Assembly (NCBI RefSeq): GCF_030269645.1
Contig: NZ_BSTR01000006.1
Location: forward strand, 1-64,000
Direction: 5' to 3'
Length of the DNA: 64,000 bases
From: Actinokineospora sp. NBRC 105648
Lineage (GTDB): Bacteria; Actinomycetota; Actinomycetes; Mycobacteriales; Pseudonocardiaceae
Each line of letters opens with the position of its first letter. Positions within the stretch are counted from its first letter, which is position 1. Shown here piece by piece: positions 46,886-60,072 of this stretch. A program made the position numbers and the translations under genes. Under the pieces are notes generated by a model. The model saw only the letters and a list, made by a program, of their open reading frames with translations. It ran no database searches and was not told the DNA's origin.

Positions 46886-49800
46886 TCCCCTTGTCGTTCG
46901 CCCAACAGCGGCTCTGGTTCCTCAACGAGCTCGAGGGCCCCAGCGCCACCTACACCGTGGTCGTGGCCCACCGGATGACCGGCCCGCTCGACCGCGCCGC
47001 GCTGAACGAGGCGGTCACCGACGTGGTCGGCAGGCACGAGGCCCTGCGCACGGTGTTCCCCGCCGAGAACGGCGTTCCCTGCCAACGAATTCTCTCCGTG
47101 GCCGAGGCGGGCATCGCCCCGCACCTGGTCGAGGTTCCCGACGGCGGACTCGACGCGGCCCTCGCCGCGACCCGCGCGCACCGGTTCGACCTGTCGGTCG
47201 AGCCACCGGTCCGGGTGTCGCTGCTGGCGCTCGCCCCCGACGACCACGTCCTAGTGATCGCCGCCCACCACATCGCCTGCGACGGCTGGTCGCTCGCACC
47301 GCTGCTGCGCGACCTGGGCACCGCCTACACCGCCCGCCTCGACGGCACCGCGCCCGGCTGGGACGAGCTGCCGGTGCAGTACGCCGACTACACGCTCTGG
47401 CAGCGGGACCTGCTCGGCGAGGAGGACGACCCGGACAGCCTGCTCTCCGCCCAGCTCGACTACTGGCGCCACCGGCTCGCCGACCTGCCGGACGAGATCA
47501 CGCTGCCCTGGGACCGGTCCCGCCCCGCCGTCGCCTCCTACCGCGGCGAGGTCGTCTCCACCCGGCTCGACGCCACGCTGCACGGCGCGCTCCGCGACCT
47601 GGCCGCCGCGCACGGCGCCACGCTGTTCATGGTCGTGCAAGCGGCGCTGGCCGCCCTCTACACCAAGCTCGGCGCGGGCACCGACGTGCCGTTCGGCACC
47701 GCGCTGGCCGGGCGGACCGACGACGCGCTCGACGACCTCGTCGGGTTCTTCGTCACCACGGTCGTGCTGCGCACCGACACCTCGGGCAACCCGACCTTCG
47801 CCGAGCTGCTGCGCCGGGTCCGGGAGGACGACCTCGCCGCGTTCGGCAACCAGGACGTGCCGTTCGAGCGGCTCGTGGAGCTGCTCAACCCCAGCCGCGG
47901 CACGGCGCGGCACCCGCTGTTCCAGACCATGCTCTCGATCCAGAACAACGCGAGGGGCGAGGCGGGCTTCCCCGGCTTGGTGCTCACCGAGCTGCCGGTG
48001 GCCCTCGACGCCGCCAAGTTCGACCTGGTCATCGCCATCACCGAGGACTTCGACGAGGCCGGTGCGCCGGTCGGGCTGCACGGCGCCGTCGAGTACGCCG
48101 TCGACCTGTTCGACCGGGTCACCGTGACCACGCTGCTCGACCAGCTCGTCCGGTTGCTCGCCGCCGCGGCCGAGGACCCCACCCGCACGCTGGACCGGCT
48201 CGACGTGCACGCCCCCGACGAGTTCCGGCTCCAGACCACGGAGTTCAACGACACCACCGACATCGACCCCGTGCCCGCACGCGGCTGCCTGGGCGCGCTG
48301 TTCGAGGAGCAGGTCGAGCGGACCCCCGACGCCGTCGCGATCTCCTGCGGCGACCGGCGGCTCAGCTACGCCGAGGTGAACGCCACGGCCAACCGGCTCG
48401 CCGCTTGGCTCATCGACCGGGGTGTCGGGCCGGAGCGGTTCGTCGCGTTGTCGCTGCCCCGCTCGCCCGAGGCGCTGATCGCCACGATCGCGGTGGCCAA
48501 GACCGGTGGCGCCTACGTACCCCTGGCGCGTGACCTGCCCGATGCCCGGCGTGATCACCTCTTGGCCACGACATCCCCGGTGCTCGTGCTCACCGAGCTG
48601 CCGCCCGACCTCGACGACCACCCCGTCGAGAACCCCGGCGTCGCGGGCGAGCCGGACGCGCTGGCCTACGTGATGTTCACCAGCGGCTCGACCGGCAAGC
48701 CCAAGGGCGTGGCGGTCAGCCACGCCAACGTCGCCGCCTACGCCGCGTCGTCCTACTGGCGCAACGAGACGCACCGGCGGGTGCTGTGCTACTCGGTGCC
48801 CTCCTTCGACGGCACCGTGTTCGAGACCTGGGCGCCGTGGTTCGCGGGCAACGAGGTCGTTGTGGTGCCTGAGGGCCCGGTCGACTCCGACGTGCTCGCC
48901 GGGGTGATCAAGACCCGCGGTGTGACCGCCGTGTTCATGACCACGGCGTTGTTCGCCGCGATGACCGAGACCGAGATCGGCGCCTTGGGCGTGCTGCGCG
49001 AGGTGTCCACCGGCGGCGACATCCTGTCCCGCGCGGCGGTCGACAAGGTGTTCCGCGAGTGCCCCGACCTGCGGCTGATGCACGCCTACGGACCCACCGA
49101 GACCACGGTGTTCAGCATCCACGGCCTGTTACCGCGCCCCCTGCCGTCCGCCGTGCCGCTGGGCAGGCCGCTGCCGGGCGCCCACGAGTACGTGCTGGAC
49201 GAGAACCTGCGGCCCGTTCCGACCGGTGGCACCGGTGAGCTCTACATCTTCGGTACGCAGGTGTCCCGCGGTTACGTGGGTCTGCCCGGCCTCAGCGCGT
49301 CGCGGTTCGTCGCGTGCCCCTTCGGCGTCCCGGGCGAGCGCATGTACCGCACCGGCGACCTGGTCCGGTGGCGGCCCGGCGGGGTGCTGGAGTTCGTCGG
49401 CCGCGTTGATGGGCAGGTGAAGCTGCGGGGGTTCCGCATCGAGCTGGCCGAGATCGAGCACGCCCTGGACCGCCTGCCCGACGCGGGCCACTCGGTGGTG
49501 GTCGTGCGGGAGGACCGGCCCGGCGACCGGCGGCTGGTGGCCTACCTGACCGGCACCGCCGAGCCCGAGGCGTTGCGCCGGGGGCTGTCCGCGACCCTGC
49601 CCGACTACATGCTGCCCGTGGCGTTCGTGCGGCTGGAGTCGTTGCCGTACAACTTCAACGGCAAGCTCGACCGCGCGGCGCTGCCCGCTCCCGACTACGA
49701 GCAGGGTCGCGGGCGCGCGGCGCGCTCACCCCAGGAGCAGATCCTCTGCGGGCTCTTCGCCGAGGTGCTCGGTCTGCCCGAGGTCGGGGTGGACGACGGG

Positions 49801-52800
49801 TTCTTCGACCTGGGCGGGCACTCGCTGCTGGCCACCCGACTGATCAGTCGCGTGAGGACGGTCCTGGGCGCGGAACTGACGATCCGCGACCTGTTCCAGG
49901 CCCCGACGGTCGCGGGCCTCGGCGAACGCCTGCGCGCCGCCGCCGACACCCGGCCCGCGCCGCGCCGCTACGACCGGCCGGAGCGCCCGCCGCTCTCGCA
50001 CGCCCAGCAGCGGCTGTGGTTCCTCGGCGAGCTGGAGGGCGTGAACGCCACCTACACCGTGCCGGTGACCCTGCGGCTCACCGGGCCGCTCGACCACGAC
50101 GCGCTCGCCGCGGCGCTGGCCGACGTCGTGGGGCGGCACGAGACGCTGCGCACGGTCTTCCCGACCCACGACGGGGTCCCGTGCCAGCGCGTCCTGCCCG
50201 CGGGCGCTGCGTTGCGCGTCGTGCACACCGACCTCGCCGACCTCGACGCCGCGGTCGAGGCCGACGCGGCACTGCCGTTCGACCTGGCCACCGAGACCTC
50301 GCTGCGTGCCACGCTGCACGTCCTCGGCCCCGACGACCACGCACTTTCCGTTGTCGCGCACCACATCGCCGCCGACGGCTGGTCGCTGGGCCCCCTGCTG
50401 GACGACCTCGCCACCGCCTACACCGCGCGGATCGGCGGTGGAACTCCACAGTGGACTGACCTGCCCGTCCAGTACGTCGACTACACGCTCTGGCAGCGGG
50501 ACCTGCTCGGCACCGACGCCGACCCGGACAGCCTGCTCACCCGCCAGCTCGGCTTCTGGGCCAAGTCGCTGGCGGGCGCGCCCGCCGAGGTGACCCTGCC
50601 GACCGACCGGCCCCGACCCGCTGTCGCCTCGCACGTGGGCGAGATCCTGCCCTTCACCGTGGACGCGGACCTGCGCGAGTCGGTGCTGCGCTTGGCGAGC
50701 GCGCACGGTGTCACGCTGTTCATGGTGCTGCAGGCCGCGCTCGCCACCGTGTGCACCAAGCTGGGCGCGGGCACCGACATCGTGCTCGGCACCGTGGTCG
50801 CGGGCCGCACCGACGAGTCCCTCGACGACCTGGTCGGCTTCTTCGTCAACACCCTCGTGCTGCGCACCGACACCGCGGGCGACCCCACCTTCGCCGACCT
50901 GCTCACCCGGGTCCGGGAGACCGACCTGGCCGCCTTCGCCCACCAGGACGTGCCGTTCGAGCGGCTGGTGGAGGAGCTGAACCCGCGGCGCACGCCTGCC
51001 CGGCACCCGCTGTTCCAGGTGATGCTCACCGTGCAGAACGCCACCTCCGGCACCGGTCCGGCGGAGTTCGCGGGCATCCCCGCCGCCGGGCGCCAGGTGA
51101 CCACCCGGGTCGCCAAGTTCGACCTCACCTTCGCCTTCGCCGAGTCCGCCGACGGGCTGGCCTGCACCATCGAGTACGCCACCGACCTCTACGACCGGGC
51201 CACCGTCGAGACCCTCGCGCGGCGGGTCCGGCGCCTGCTGGGACTGGTCGTGGCGAACCCGGCCGCCCGGCTCAGCGAGCTGGACGTGCTCGCCGCCGCC
51301 GAACGGCACGCCCTGGTCACCGAGTACAACGACGTGCCCGCGACACCCGAGCCCGCGCTGTCGGTCGGCGAGTTGTTCGCCCGGCAGGTCGGCACGTCCC
51401 CGGACGCCACCGCGGTGGCGTGCGGTGGTTCTCGACTGTCCTATGCGGACTTGGCGGACCGGTCGGCCCGGATCGCCGGGCTGCTGCGGTGGCACGGCGT
51501 GCGCCCGGGCGACGCGGTCGCGGTGCTGATGGACCGCTCGGTCGACGCCGTGGCCGCCGTGGTCGCGCTGGCCCGGCTCGGCGCGGTGTACGTGCCGCTG
51601 GTGGAGAGCTACCCGCTGGAGCGGGTCCGGTCGATCGTGGCCGACACCGAGCCGGTGGTGCTGCTGGTCGACCGGCCCTCGCGCGGCCAGGGGATGGCGC
51701 TGCCGGTGGTCATCGCCGACGACGCGGCCGGGTCCGAACCGGCCCCGGACGCCCCGGTGGACCCCGACGCCCTGCTCTACGTCATGTTCACCTCCGGGTC
51801 GACCGGTCGCCCCAAGGGCGTCGGCGTGACCCACCACAACGTCGCGTCCCTGGTCCGCGACTCGGCCTACGCGGGCGGGCCGCGGCGGGTGCTGTCCTAC
51901 TCGGTGCCCGCCTTCGACGCCGCCGTCTACGAGATCTGGGTTCCCTTGGCGCACGGCGGCCAGGTGGTCGTGGTCCCCGAGGGCCGGATCGACACCGACG
52001 TGCTGGCGGAGGTGCTCAGTGCGGGCTCGGTCGATGCCGCCTACATGACCACGGCCCTGTTCGCGGCGATGGCTGAGCACGAGATCGACGCGCTGCGCGC
52101 CCTGGACGTGGTGTGGACCGGCGGCGACGTGCTCTCGCCCACGGTCCTGCGCCGGGTGCTCGACCAGTGCCCCGGGCTGACCGTCATGCACGTCTACGGC
52201 CCCACCGAGACCACGGTCTTCTGCAGCTACGAGGTGTTCGGCCCGGGCAGGCCGCTGACCGGGGCGCTGTCGCTGGGCACGCCCATGGACGGCACCGCCA
52301 TGTACCTGCTCGACGCCGATCTTCGGCCGGTCCCGGTCGGCGGCGTCGGGGAGCTCTACGTCCGCGGCGACCACGTGGCCCGCGGCTACGTCGGTCGACC
52401 GGGCACCACGGCGACCCGGTTCGTGGCGTGCCCGTTCGGCGGCCGGATGTACCGCACCGGCGACCTCGCCCGGTGGCGCTCGGCCGGGGTGATGGAATTC
52501 CTCGGTCGGGTCGACGGGCAGGTGAAGCTGCGCGGGTTCCGCGTCGAGTTGGGCGAGGTCGAGCGCGCGGCCACTGCGGTCGTCGGGGTCGAGCAAGCCG
52601 CGGCCGTCATTCGCGAGGATCGCCCAGGGGACAAGCGACTCGTGGCTTACCTGACCGGCGACGGCGATACCGCACGCGTGTTGCGCGCGCTCGCTGACAC
52701 ACTGCCCGAGTACGTGGTCCCGTCCGCGGTGATGTGGCTGGAGTCGTTGCCGCGCAACGCGAACGGCAAGCTGGATCGGGAGGCACTGCCCGCGCCGGAG

Positions 52801-55800
52801 GTGTCGGTGTCAGCGGTGGCCACGCCCCGGACCGCGCAGGAGGAGATCCTCTGCGGGCTGTTCGCCGAGGTCCTCGGTCTGCCCGAGGTCGGTGTGCACG
52901 ACGGGTTCTTCGACCTGGGCGGTCACTCGCTGCTGGCCACCCGGCTGATCAGTCGCGTGAGGACGGTCCTGGGCGCCGAGCTGGGCATCCGGGACCTGTT
53001 CACCGCGCCGACGGTGGCGGGCCTGGTGGGGCGCCTGGACGCCGCGCCGCGCCCGGCCCTGCGTCCCGCCGTGCGCCCGGAGCGGCTGCCGCTGTCGCCC
53101 GCGCAGCGCAGGCTGTGGTTCCTGGAGGGCTGGGAGGGCAGGCGCTCGGTCTACAACGTCACCGTCGCCCTGCGGATGACCGGCCCGCTCGACGTCGGCG
53201 CGCTGGCCGCGGCCCTGGACGACATCGCCGCCCGGCACGAGAGCCTGCGGACCGTCCTGCCCGCCGAGGACGGCGAGGCCTGGCAGCACGTCACCGACCT
53301 GGGGATGCGGCTCGACACCCGCTCGACCGACCCCGACCGGCTCGCCGACGACCTCGCCGAGGCCGCCGGGTACGCCTTCGACCTGGCCGTCGAGCCGCCG
53401 GTGCTGGCCACCCTGTTCACCGTCGCCGAGCAGGACCACGTGCTGCTGCTGGTGATCCACCACATCGCCTGCGACGGCTGGTCGCTCGGCCCGCTCGCCC
53501 GCGACCTGGGCACCGCCTACACCGCCCGGGCCGCCGGTGGCGCTCCACAGTGGACTCCGCTGCCGGTGCAGTACGCCGACTACACGCTCTGGCTGCGCGA
53601 CCTGCTCGGCACCGAGGACGATCCGGACAGCCCCGCCGCCACCCAGCTCGCCCACTGGCGCGCGCGGCTGGCCGCACTGCCCGCCGAGCTCGTCCTGCCC
53701 ACCGACCGGCCGCGCCCGCCGATCGCCTCGCACCGCGGCGAGGTGGTCCCGATCGTGGTGGCCGCCGACCTGCACGCCGGGCTGCTGCGGCTGGCCAGGG
53801 CCAACGGCACGACGCTGTTCATGGTCCTGCAGGCCGCGCTCGCCGCGCTCTACACCAGGCTCGGCGCGGGCACCGACATCGTCGTCGGCACCCCGGTGGC
53901 CGGGCGCGGCGACGAGGCCCTGCACGACCTCGTCGGCGTCTTCCTCAACACGCTCGTGCTGCGCACCGACACCGCGGGCGACCCGACCTTCGCCGAGCTG
54001 CTGGCCCGGGTCCGGGAGGCCGACCTGGCCGCGTTCGCCCACCAGGACGTGCCGTTCGAGCGGCTGGTCGAGGTGCTCAACCCGGAGCGCTCGAGTAGCA
54101 GGCACCCGCTGTTCCAGACCTCGCTGACGCTGCAGAACCGCGACGAGCGGGCGGTTGCCGTGGAGGGAGAACTCACGGCCACCCCGATGTCGGTCCGGTC
54201 GGCGGCGGCCAAGTTCGACCTGTCGTTCGCCTTCGCCGAGACGCACGCCGAGGGCGCGCCCGCCGGGCTGGAGGGTGGCGTCGAGTACGCCACCGACCTG
54301 TTCGACGGCGGCACCGTCGAGACCGTCCTCGCCCGGCTCGTGCGGGTCTTGGCCCAGGTCTGCCAGGACCCCGCCGTCCGGCTGAGCGACCTGGAGGTGA
54401 TCACCCCGCAGGAGCGCGAGCGGCTGGTCGGGGACACCGGTGAGCCGTTGTGCACCCTGCCGCACGCCGGGGTGCACGAGCTGTTCGAGCGGCACGCGGC
54501 GGCCACACCGGACGCCGTCGCCGTCGAGCACGCGGGCGTGGAGCTGACCTATCGCGAGGTCAACGCCGCGGCCAACCGGCTCGCCCGGCGCCTGGTGGAC
54601 CTCGGCGCCGGACCCGAGCGGTTCGTGGCCCTGCTGCTGCCCCGGGTGCCCGAGTCGCTGGTGGCGGTGCTGGCGGTGCTCAAGTCCGGCGCCGCGTACG
54701 TGCCGATCGACCCGGCCTACCCCGAGGGCCGCGTCCGACAGGTGCTCGAGGGCACCCGGCCGGTCGTGCTGCTGACCGTGCGGGCCGTCGACAACCCGGT
54801 GCCCGAGCACCCCGCCCTGGTGCTGGACGAGCTAGATGGCACCGAGCGGGCGGACACCGACCTGCGGGTACCGCTGCACCCGACGGCGTTGGCGTACGTC
54901 ATCCACACCTCCGGCTCCACCGGCAGGCCCAAGGGCGTCGCCGTCCAGCACGACAGCGTCACCCGCTACCTGAGGTGGTCGGTCGAGCACTACCCCGGCC
55001 TCACTGGGTCGGCGTTGATGCACTCGTCGTCGTCGTTCGACCTGTCGGTCACCGGCCTGCTCGGACCGCTGATCAGCGGGGGCCGCGTCCGGCTCGCCGA
55101 CCTCGACGCGGCCACCGCGCCCGGTCAGGTCCCCACCACCTTCCTCAAGGCCACGCCCAGCCACCTGGCGCTGCTGCTCGCCGGACCGGCCGACTGGTCT
55201 CCCTCCGGTGAGCTGGTGCTCGGCGGCGAGGCGCTGACCGGTGACCAGCTCCGCGAGTGGCGCCGCCGCAACCCGGGCGCCACGGTGATCAACGAGTACG
55301 GCCCGACCGAGGCCACCGTCGGCTGCGCGGAGTACCGGGTCGAACCCGGTGCCGACCTCGCCCCCGGCCCGGTCCCGATCGGCCTGCCCGGTCGTGGCAG
55401 CGCCCTGTACCTGCTCGACGACGACCTGCGCCCGGTGCCACCCGGCGTGCGCGGCGAGCTGTACATCGGCGGCGTCCAGCTCGCCCGCGGCTACCTCGGG
55501 CGGCCCGAGCTGACCGCGGCCCGCTTCGTCGCGTGCCCGTTCGGCGCCGGTGGGCGGATGTACCGCACCGGCGACGTCGCCAGGTGGACCCCTGCGGGGG
55601 TGCTGGAGTACCTAGGCCGGGCCGATGACCAGGTCAAGATCCGCGGCTTCCGGATCGAGCCGGGCGAGGTCGAGAAGGTCCTCGCGGGCGAGCCCGGCGT
55701 CGGGCAGGTCGCTGTCATCGCTCGTGAGGACCGCCCGGGCGATCAGCGACTCGTGGCCTACCTGGTCGGTGACGCGGCTCTGGACGTGGCCGCGTTGCGC

Positions 55801-58800
55801 GCCGCCGCAGCGGCCGTGCTGCCCGAGTACATGGTCCCGGCCGCGTTCGTCGTGCTCGACGCGCTTCCCTTGACCACCAACGGAAAGCTCGACCGACGCG
55901 CGCTGCCCGCACCCGAGTACGCCGCCGACCCCGGTGGCCGGACCGCGGACACCCCGCGCGAGCAGATCCTCGCCGGACTGTTCGCCGAGGTGCTCGGCCT
56001 GCCGTCGGTGGGCGTGGACGACGACTTCTTCGCCCTGGGCGGGCACTCGCTGCTGGCCACCCGGTTGATCAGTCGCATCAGGACGGTCCTGGGCGCCGAG
56101 CTGGGCATCCGCGACCTGTTCGCCGACCCGACCGTCGCCGGGGTGGACCGCGGGCTCGACCCGCTCGCCGGTGCCCGGCCCGCGCTGGCGGTCCTGGACC
56201 GCCCCGAGCGGCTCCCGCTCTCCTACGCCCAGCGCAGGCTGTGGTTCCTCACCGAGCTCGAGGGCGCGGGCGCCACCTACAACTCCTGGCTCGCGCTGCG
56301 CCTGGCGGGCCCGGTCGACCCCGACGCCCTCCGGGCCGCGCTCGGCGACCTCTTGGACCGGCACGAGGTGCTGCGCACGGTCTACCCGGTGGCCGACGGC
56401 GTGCCGTGGCAACAGGTCCTCGACCCGGCGCCCGCCGCCGACCTGGACCTGGTCACCGCGGCCCCGGGCGAGGTCGAGCGGCTCGTGCTCGCCGCGGCCG
56501 AACACCCGTTCCGGCTCGCCGACGGCCCACCGGTGCGCTCCACGCTGATCACCATCGGCCCCGACGAGCACGTGTTCGTGCTCGCCGTGCACCACATCGC
56601 CTCCGACGGCTGGTCGCTCGCGCCGCTGACCCGCGACCTCGCCGACGCCTACGCCGCCCGGCTCGACGGCGAACCTCCACAGTGGACTCCACTGCCGGTC
56701 CAGTACGGCGACTACACGCTGTGGCAGGAGAAGCTGCTCGGCCGCGAGGACGACTCGGACAGCACGCTCGCCCGTCAGCTCGCGTTCTGGCGCGCGACGC
56801 TGGCCGGGCTGCCCGAGGAGATCGCGCTGCCCACCGACCGGCCGCGCCCCGCCGTGGCCTCGGCCGCGGGCGACGTGGTCGACATCGACCTCGGCGCCGA
56901 CCTGCACGCCGCGCTCGTCGCGCAGGCCAGGGCCCAGGGCGGCACGCCGTTCATGGTCCTGCAGGCCGCGGTCGCGGTGCTGCTGACCGCGCTCGGCGCG
57001 GGCACCGACATCCCGCTGGGCACCGCGATCGCCGGCCGCACCGACGACGCCCTCGACGACCTGGTCGGGTTCTTCGTCAACACGCTGGTGCTGCGCACCG
57101 ACACCTCCGGCGACCCGGACCTCACCGAGCTGCTGGCCCGGGTCCGCGCCGCCGACCTGGCCGCCTACGCCCACCAGGACGTCCCGTTCGAGCGACTGGT
57201 GGAGGCGGTCAACCCGGTCCGCTCCACCGCGCGGCAACCGCTGTTCCAGACCATGGTGGCGCTGCAGAACACCAGCGGCGACGGCGTCCTGCGGCTGGCC
57301 GGGACCGCGGTGGAGCCGGTCGCGGTGCCGGTCCGGGTGGCCAAGTTCGACCTGTCGTTCACCTTCGTGGAGACGACCGGGCCGGACGGCGCGCCCGCGG
57401 GCATCCTCGGCGGCTTGGAGTACGCGACCGAGCTGTTCGACCGGGCGACCGTCGTCGTTCTGCTCGACCGGTTCACCGCGCTGCTCACCCAGCTCCTCGC
57501 CGACCCGACCCGGCGGCTGAGCCGGCTGGAGATCACCACCGCGGCCGAACGGGACCGGGTGCTCGACACCTGGAACGGCCCGGTCACGCCCGTGCCGGAC
57601 ACCACCTTCACCGCCGCTTTCGAGGGCCAGGCCCGGCGCACACCCAGCCGGGTGGCCCTGGTCTGCGGCGACGACCGGCACACCTACGCGGAGCTCGACG
57701 CGCGGGCCAATCGTCTGGCCCGTCATCTGCGTGATCTCGGTGCGGGGCCGGAGCGGGTGGTCGCGGTGGCGCTGCCGCGCTCGGCGGAGTTGATGGTCGC
57801 CCTGCTCGCGGTCTTCAAGGCGGGGGCGGTTTTCCTGCCGGTCGACCCGGACCTGCCCGCCGCGCGTCGCGACCACGTGCTGGCCGAGACCGTGCCCGCG
57901 GTCGTGCTCACCGAGCCAGTGCCCGACGACGTGCTGGACGGGTACGCGGACGCCGCATTGTCCACTGTGGATACTTTGCCCGACAGTGCCGCCTACATCG
58001 TCTACACCTCGGGGTCGACCGGGAAGCCCAAGGGCGTGGTCGTCAGCCACCGCGCGCTGGCCAACCTGATGGCGACCCAGCACGGCGACGCGCTGGTCGA
58101 CACCGGCGGCGCCCCCGTGCGGGTCGCGGTCACCGCGCCCGCCTCGTTCGACAGCTGGCTGGAGGGCCCGCTGCGGCTGGCCCAGGGCGGTGAGCTGCAC
58201 CTGCTGACCGACGACGTCCGGCGCGACGCCGACGCGGTCGTCGGCTACCTGCGCCAGCACCGGGTCGAGCTGCTCGACGTGACCCCGTCCTTCGCCACGC
58301 ACCTGATCGCCGCGGGCCTGTTCGACCCCGCCGAGTACCGGGTGCCGCTGCTCGTCCTCGGCGGCGAGGCGGTGCCCCCGGCGCTGTGGCGGGAGCTGGC
58401 CGCGGCCGACACGGCGACCTACAACCTCTACGGCCCAACGGAATGCACGGTCGACGCGTTCGCGCACCGGGTCGAGGGCGACGCGCCGGTGATCGGCCGC
58501 CCGCTGCCCAACCTGCGGGCCTACGTGCTCGACGACGCGCTCCGCCCGGTGCCGCCGGGGGTGCCCGGCGAGCTGTACCTGGCCGGTGTCCAGCTGGCCC
58601 GCGGCTACCTCGGCAACCCCGGCCTCACGGCGGGTCGGTTCGTCGCCGACCCGCACGGTCCACAAGGGACTCGGATGTACCGCACCGGCGACCGGGCCCG
58701 GTGGGCGGCGACCGGGCAGGTCGAGTTCCTCGGCCGCACCGACGACCAGGTGAAGCTGCGCGGGTTCCGGATCGAGCTCGGCGAGGTCGAACGGGTCCTC

Positions 58801-60072
58801 GGCGCCTGCCGAGGGGTCGCCCAGGTCGCGGTGGTGGTCCGGGAGGACCGCCCGGGCGAACAGCGGCTCGTGGCCTACGTAGTGGGCACCGCCGAGCACA
58901 CCGCACTGCGGGAAGCCGCAGCGGCGAGCCTGCCGGACTACATGTTGCCCGCCGCCTACGTCCCGCTCACCGCGTTGCCGGTCACCGCCAGCGGCAAACT
59001 CGACCGAGCCGCGCTGCCCGCCCCGGACACCACCCGGGCGACAGTGGGCCGCGCCGCCCGCACCCCGCGCGAGTCTGTCCTCTGTGGACTGTTCGAGGAG
59101 GTGATCGGGGTCGACGGCGTCGGCGTGGACGACAACTTCTTCGAGCTGGGCGGACACTCGCTGCTCGCCACCCGACTGGTCAGCCGGGCCCGGCAGGTCT
59201 TGGGCATGCCGCTGACCGTGCGGACGATGTTCCGCCGCCCCACGGTCGCCGCGCTGTGCGCCAAGCGCGACGACGCCGACGGTCTTGACGGCGGTTTGGG
59301 CGTACTGCTGCCGCTGCGGACCGGGGGAGTGGGTGCGCCGCTGTTCTGCGTGCACCCGGGGATGGGCATCAGCTGGTCGTACTCCGGGCTGCTGCGCCAC
59401 TTGGCGAGCCCGCTCTACGGTCTGCAGACCTCCGTCCCGACCGAGCCGGGGCTGCCCGGGTCGGTCGAGGAGATCGCCCGCCGCTACGTCCGCGAGATCC
59501 GCGCCGTCCAGCCGCACGGGCCGTACCACCTGCTGGGTTGGTCCTTCGGCGGACTCGTCGCCCACGCGGCGGCGACCCTGTTGCAGGACATGGGTGAGCG
59601 GGTCGCCCTGCTCGCGGCGATGGACGCCTACCCCGTACCCGCGGGCCGGACCACCGAGGTGACCCCGGACGAGACCCTGTCCATCCTCATCGGCGAGCCA
59701 CCGGCGGACTACGCGTGGCCCGCCCAGCCCTACGACATCGCCGAGGAGGCCCGCCGCGCCAACCCGGTCCTGGCGATGCTCACCACCCCCGAGGTCACCG
59801 CCCTCGCCACCGCCGCGGCCAACCACGCTCGCCTGATGGACCGCTTCACCCCGGGCAACTTCGACGGCGACCTGCTCCTGTTCACCGCCGAGGGAAGCCA
59901 CACCCCGGACGGCCCCCCAGCCGACCGTTGGCTCCCACACGTCACGGGCGCGGTCCGTACGCACGAGATCGCCGCGGGACACCTGCGGATGACCGACCCA
60001 GCGCCGCTCGCGGCGATCGCCGAGGTGCTCCGGTCCCACACGGGCGCCATCTCGGAAGAGGTGCGCAAGTGA
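46882..60072 (+). CDS. NRPS subunit 2: C-A-T x 4 plus thioesterase
   Basis: 4396 residues, ATGA-coupled to subunit 1. Modules 4-7: C4 (HHIACDG ~130), A4 (~597), T4 (~978); C5 from ~1037, A5 (~1635), T5 (~2013); C6 from ~2070, A6 (~2675), T6 (~3053); C7 from ~3112 (HHIASDG), A7 (~3708), T7 (~4091); TE ~4137-4396 with GWSFGG (Ser 4221) and late His in [10 protein letters not shown]. Codes: A4 DGFFSGAVFK (near Ile-type), A5 DAYYWGVVFK (same as A1), A6 DLTKVGEVGK (Asn/Asp family), A7 DSEDVGLVDK (three acidic residues, hence a basic substrate such as Arg, Orn or diaminobutyrate). Codon 750 is TTA. The TE would release or cyclise a heptapeptide. Confidence 0.95.
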   Translation: MIPLSFAQQRLWFLNELEGPSATYTVVVAHRMTGPLDRAALNEAVTDVVGRHEALRTVFPAENGVPCQRILSVAEAGIAPHLVEVPDGGLDAALAATRAHRFDLSVEPPVRVSLLALAPDDHVLVIAAHHIACDGWSLAPLLRDLGTAYTARLDGTAPGWDELPVQYADYTLWQRDLLGEEDDPDSLLSAQLDYWRHRLADLPDEITLPWDRSRPAVASYRGEVVSTRLDATLHGALRDLAAAHGATLFMVVQAALAALYTKLGAGTDVPFGTALAGRTDDALDDLVGFFVTTVVLRTDTSGNPTFAELLRRVREDDLAAFGNQDVPFERLVELLNPSRGTARHPLFQTMLSIQNNARGEAGFPGLVLTELPVALDAAKFDLVIAITEDFDEAGAPVGLHGAVEYAVDLFDRVTVTTLLDQLVRLLAAAAEDPTRTLDRLDVHAPDEFRLQTTEFNDTTDIDPVPARGCLGALFEEQVERTPDAVAISCGDRRLSYAEVNATANRLAAWLIDRGVGPERFVALSLPRSPEALIATIAVAKTGGAYVPLARDLPDARRDHLLATTSPVLVLTELPPDLDDHPVENPGVAGEPDALAYVMFTSGSTGKPKGVAVSHANVAAYAASSYWRNETHRRVLCYSVPSFDGTVFETWAPWFAGNEVVVVPEGPVDSDVLAGVIKTRGVTAVFMTTALFAAMTETEIGALGVLREVSTGGDILSRAAVDKVFRECPDLRLMHAYGPTETTVFSIHGLLPRPLPSAVPLGRPLPGAHEYVLDENLRPVPTGGTGELYIFGTQVSRGYVGLPGLSASRFVACPFGVPGERMYRTGDLVRWRPGGVLEFVGRVDGQVKLRGFRIELAEIEHALDRLPDAGHSVVVVREDRPGDRRLVAYLTGTAEPEALRRGLSATLPDYMLPVAFVRLESLPYNFNGKLDRAALPAPDYEQGRGRAARSPQEQILCGLFAEVLGLPEVGVDDGFFDLGGHSLLATRLISRVRTVLGAELTIRDLFQAPTVAGLGERLRAAADTRPAPRRYDRPERPPLSHAQQRLWFLGELEGVNATYTVPVTLRLTGPLDHDALAAALADVVGRHETLRTVFPTHDGVPCQRVLPAGAALRVVHTDLADLDAAVEADAALPFDLATETSLRATLHVLGPDDHALSVVAHHIAADGWSLGPLLDDLATAYTARIGGGTPQWTDLPVQYVDYTLWQRDLLGTDADPDSLLTRQLGFWAKSLAGAPAEVTLPTDRPRPAVASHVGEILPFTVDADLRESVLRLASAHGVTLFMVLQAALATVCTKLGAGTDIVLGTVVAGRTDESLDDLVGFFVNTLVLRTDTAGDPTFADLLTRVRETDLAAFAHQDVPFERLVEELNPRRTPARHPLFQVMLTVQNATSGTGPAEFAGIPAAGRQVTTRVAKFDLTFAFAESADGLACTIEYATDLYDRATVETLARRVRRLLGLVVANPAARLSELDVLAAAERHALVTEYNDVPATPEPALSVGELFARQVGTSPDATAVACGGSRLSYADLADRSARIAGLLRWHGVRPGDAVAVLMDRSVDAVAAVVALARLGAVYVPLVESYPLERVRSIVADTEPVVLLVDRPSRGQGMALPVVIADDAAGSEPAPDAPVDPDALLYVMFTSGSTGRPKGVGVTHHNVASLVRDSAYAGGPRRVLSYSVPAFDAAVYEIWVPLAHGGQVVVVPEGRIDTDVLAEVLSAGSVDAAYMTTALFAAMAEHEIDALRALDVVWTGGDVLSPTVLRRVLDQCPGLTVMHVYGPTETTVFCSYEVFGPGRPLTGALSLGTPMDGTAMYLLDADLRPVPVGGVGELYVRGDHVARGYVGRPGTTATRFVACPFGGRMYRTGDLARWRSAGVMEFLGRVDGQVKLRGFRVELGEVERAATAVVGVEQAAAVIREDRPGDKRLVAYLTGDGDTARVLRALADTLPEYVVPSAVMWLESLPRNANGKLDREALPAPEVSVSAVATPRTAQEEILCGLFAEVLGLPEVGVHDGFFDLGGHSLLATRLISRVRTVLGAELGIRDLFTAPTVAGLVGRLDAAPRPALRPAVRPERLPLSPAQRRLWFLEGWEGRRSVYNVTVALRMTGPLDVGALAAALDDIAARHESLRTVLPAEDGEAWQHVTDLGMRLDTRSTDPDRLADDLAEAAGYAFDLAVEPPVLATLFTVAEQDHVLLLVIHHIACDGWSLGPLARDLGTAYTARAAGGAPQWTPLPVQYADYTLWLRDLLGTEDDPDSPAATQLAHWRARLAALPAELVLPTDRPRPPIASHRGEVVPIVVAADLHAGLLRLARANGTTLFMVLQAALAALYTRLGAGTDIVVGTPVAGRGDEALHDLVGVFLNTLVLRTDTAGDPTFAELLARVREADLAAFAHQDVPFERLVEVLNPERSSSRHPLFQTSLTLQNRDERAVAVEGELTATPMSVRSAAAKFDLSFAFAETHAEGAPAGLEGGVEYATDLFDGGTVETVLARLVRVLAQVCQDPAVRLSDLEVITPQERERLVGDTGEPLCTLPHAGVHELFERHAAATPDAVAVEHAGVELTYREVNAAANRLARRLVDLGAGPERFVALLLPRVPESLVAVLAVLKSGAAYVPIDPAYPEGRVRQVLEGTRPVVLLTVRAVDNPVPEHPALVLDELDGTERADTDLRVPLHPTALAYVIHTSGSTGRPKGVAVQHDSVTRYLRWSVEHYPGLTGSALMHSSSSFDLSVTGLLGPLISGGRVRLADLDAATAPGQVPTTFLKATPSHLALLLAGPADWSPSGELVLGGEALTGDQLREWRRRNPGATVINEYGPTEATVGCAEYRVEPGADLAPGPVPIGLPGRGSALYLLDDDLRPVPPGVRGELYIGGVQLARGYLGRPELTAARFVACPFGAGGRMYRTGDVARWTPAGVLEYLGRADDQVKIRGFRIEPGEVEKVLAGEPGVGQVAVIAREDRPGDQRLVAYLVGDAALDVAALRAAAAAVLPEYMVPAAFVVLDALPLTTNGKLDRRALPAPEYAADPGGRTADTPREQILAGLFAEVLGLPSVGVDDDFFALGGHSLLATRLISRIRTVLGAELGIRDLFADPTVAGVDRGLDPLAGARPALAVLDRPERLPLSYAQRRLWFLTELEGAGATYNSWLALRLAGPVDPDALRAALGDLLDRHEVLRTVYPVADGVPWQQVLDPAPAADLDLVTAAPGEVERLVLAAAEHPFRLADGPPVRSTLITIGPDEHVFVLAVHHIASDGWSLAPLTRDLADAYAARLDGEPPQWTPLPVQYGDYTLWQEKLLGREDDSDSTLARQLAFWRATLAGLPEEIALPTDRPRPAVASAAGDVVDIDLGADLHAALVAQARAQGGTPFMVLQAAVAVLLTALGAGTDIPLGTAIAGRTDDALDDLVGFFVNTLVLRTDTSGDPDLTELLARVRAADLAAYAHQDVPFERLVEAVNPVRSTARQPLFQTMVALQNTSGDGVLRLAGTAVEPVAVPVRVAKFDLSFTFVETTGPDGAPAGILGGLEYATELFDRATVVVLLDRFTALLTQLLADPTRRLSRLEITTAAERDRVLDTWNGPVTPVPDTTFTAAFEGQARRTPSRVALVCGDDRHTYAELDARANRLARHLRDLGAGPERVVAVALPRSAELMVALLAVFKAGAVFLPVDPDLPAARRDHVLAETVPAVVLTEPVPDDVLDGYADAALSTVDTLPDSAAYIVYTSGSTGKPKGVVVSHRALANLMATQHGDALVDTGGAPVRVAVTAPASFDSWLEGPLRLAQGGELHLLTDDVRRDADAVVGYLRQHRVELLDVTPSFATHLIAAGLFDPAEYRVPLLVLGGEAVPPALWRELAAADTATYNLYGPTECTVDAFAHRVEGDAPVIGRPLPNLRAYVLDDALRPVPPGVPGELYLAGVQLARGYLGNPGLTAGRFVADPHGPQGTRMYRTGDRARWAATGQVEFLGRTDDQVKLRGFRIELGEVERVLGACRGVAQVAVVVREDRPGEQRLVAYVVGTAEHTALREAAAASLPDYMLPAAYVPLTALPVTASGKLDRAALPAPDTTRATVGRAARTPRESVLCGLFEEVIGVDGVGVDDNFFELGGHSLLATRLVSRARQVLGMPLTVRTMFRRPTVAALCAKRDDADGLDGGLGVLLPLRTGGVGAPLFCVHPGMGISWSYSGLLRHLASPLYGLQTSVPTEPGLPGSVEEIARRYVREIRAVQPHGPYHLLGWSFGGLVAHAAATLLQDMGERVALLAAMDAYPVPAGRTTEVTPDETLSILIGEPPADYAWPAQPYDIAEEARRANPVLAMLTTPEVTALATAAANHARLMDRFTPGNFDGDLLLFTAEGSHTPDGPPADRWLPHVTGAVRTHEIAAGHLRMTDPAPLAAIAEVLRSHTGAISEEVRK
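49129..49131 (+). promoter_or_regulatory. TTA codon in NRPS subunit 2
   Basis: In-frame TTA (codon 750, context CTG TTA CCG) in the fourth adenylation domain. With the TTA in the HTH-NB-ARC regulator it gives the pathway two potential bldA-dependent steps. Confidence 0.5.

Larger units (their letters stand above)
33889..57971. repeat. Dispersed palindrome TCCACWGTGGA
   Basis: Exact copies start at 33889, 41047, 41789, 45410, 50445, 53544, 56676 and 57961; near copies lie at 37733 and 44134. Four of the exact copies (41047, 50445, 53544, 56676) and one near copy (44134) sit at the equivalent place in condensation domains (encoding PQWT/S). The others (33889, 41789, 45410, 57961, 37733) fall in unrelated contexts, mostly encoding STVD. 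Chance expectation for this 11-mer in 64 kb is far below one. Confidence 0.75.

Noticed and set aside
41047-57971. TCCACWGTGGA palindromes as simple consequence of C-domain homology
   Set aside because: Half of the exact copies are in non-homologous contexts, so homology alone does not explain them.
37472-60072. Epimerisation or methylation domains hidden between modules
   Set aside because: Every A-T to C interval is only ~40-60 residues after the GGHS motif and module lengths are ~1030-1045 residues, leaving no room.
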